The position numbers and the translations under genes were made by a program. Shown here piece after piece: positions 7,388-7,392 of a stretch of DNA of 7,392 bases. The notes beneath the pieces were generated by a model. The model saw only the letters and a program-made list of their open reading frames with translations. It was not told the DNA's origin and did no database searches. Within the stretch, counting starts at the first letter, position 1, and each line of letters opens with the position of its first letter. This stretch comes from Competibacteraceae bacterium UBA2792 (GTDB taxonomy: Bacteria; Pseudomonadota; Gammaproteobacteria; Competibacterales; Competibacteraceae): assembly GCA_002352125.1 (NCBI GenBank), contig DEHU01000086.1:1-7392 (forward strand). Direction: 5' to 3'.

Positions 7388-7392
7388 GGTAG

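Noticed and set aside
1..7392. Search for a novel defence, mobile or regulatory system
   Set aside because: Every base from 1 to 7318 except the 3 nt between mraZ and rsmH is accounted for by conserved dcw genes. There are no insertion sequence ends, tRNA genes, CRISPR-like spaced repeats, foreign-looking composition or orphan genes.

Overview
The window is the 5' half of a bacterial division and cell wall (dcw) cluster. It lies entirely on the minus strand, so it reads from right to left: promoter/operator region, then mraZ, rsmH (mraW), ftsL, ftsI (pbpB), murE, murF and the start of mraY, which runs off the left edge. The gene order, the GC-rich codon use, the FtsL/FtsI type, and a MurE carrying the DNPR signature of meso-diaminopimelate ligases all point to a Gram-negative proteobacterium, most likely a gammaproteobacterium. 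I cannot name the genus from sequence alone.

Layout: 7319-7392 holds the mraZ leader, with three 10-nt repeat units that look like a MraZ operator and a possible -10 box at the right edge. mraZ (7318-6866) probably starts at TTG. rsmH (6862-5924) follows after 3 nt. ftsL (5927-5655) and ftsI (5658-3889) each begin inside an ATGA overlap with the gene before. murE (3892-2369) begins inside a GTGA overlap. murF (2368-971) abuts the murE stop codon directly. mraY (977-1, partial) overlaps the end of murF by 7 nt. There is no non-coding stretch over 3 nt between mraZ and mraY, and I saw no internal terminator, RNA gene, mobile element or CRISPR array.

The genes work together at the division site. 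MraZ is the cluster's own transcriptional regulator. RsmH methylates 16S rRNA. FtsL is a bitopic scaffold protein of the divisome and FtsI is the septal peptidoglycan transpeptidase. MurE and MurF add meso-DAP and D-Ala-D-Ala to complete UDP-MurNAc-pentapeptide in the cytoplasm, and MraY transfers that product to undecaprenyl phosphate to make lipid I. The overlaps suggest one transcript with translational coupling.

I looked for an undescribed system and did not find one; this is a conserved housekeeping locus. The points worth a second look are the regulatory repeats upstream of mraZ, the non-ATG starts of mraZ and murE, an FtsL with almost no cytoplasmic tail, and two cysteine substitutions next to conserved MurF motifs.
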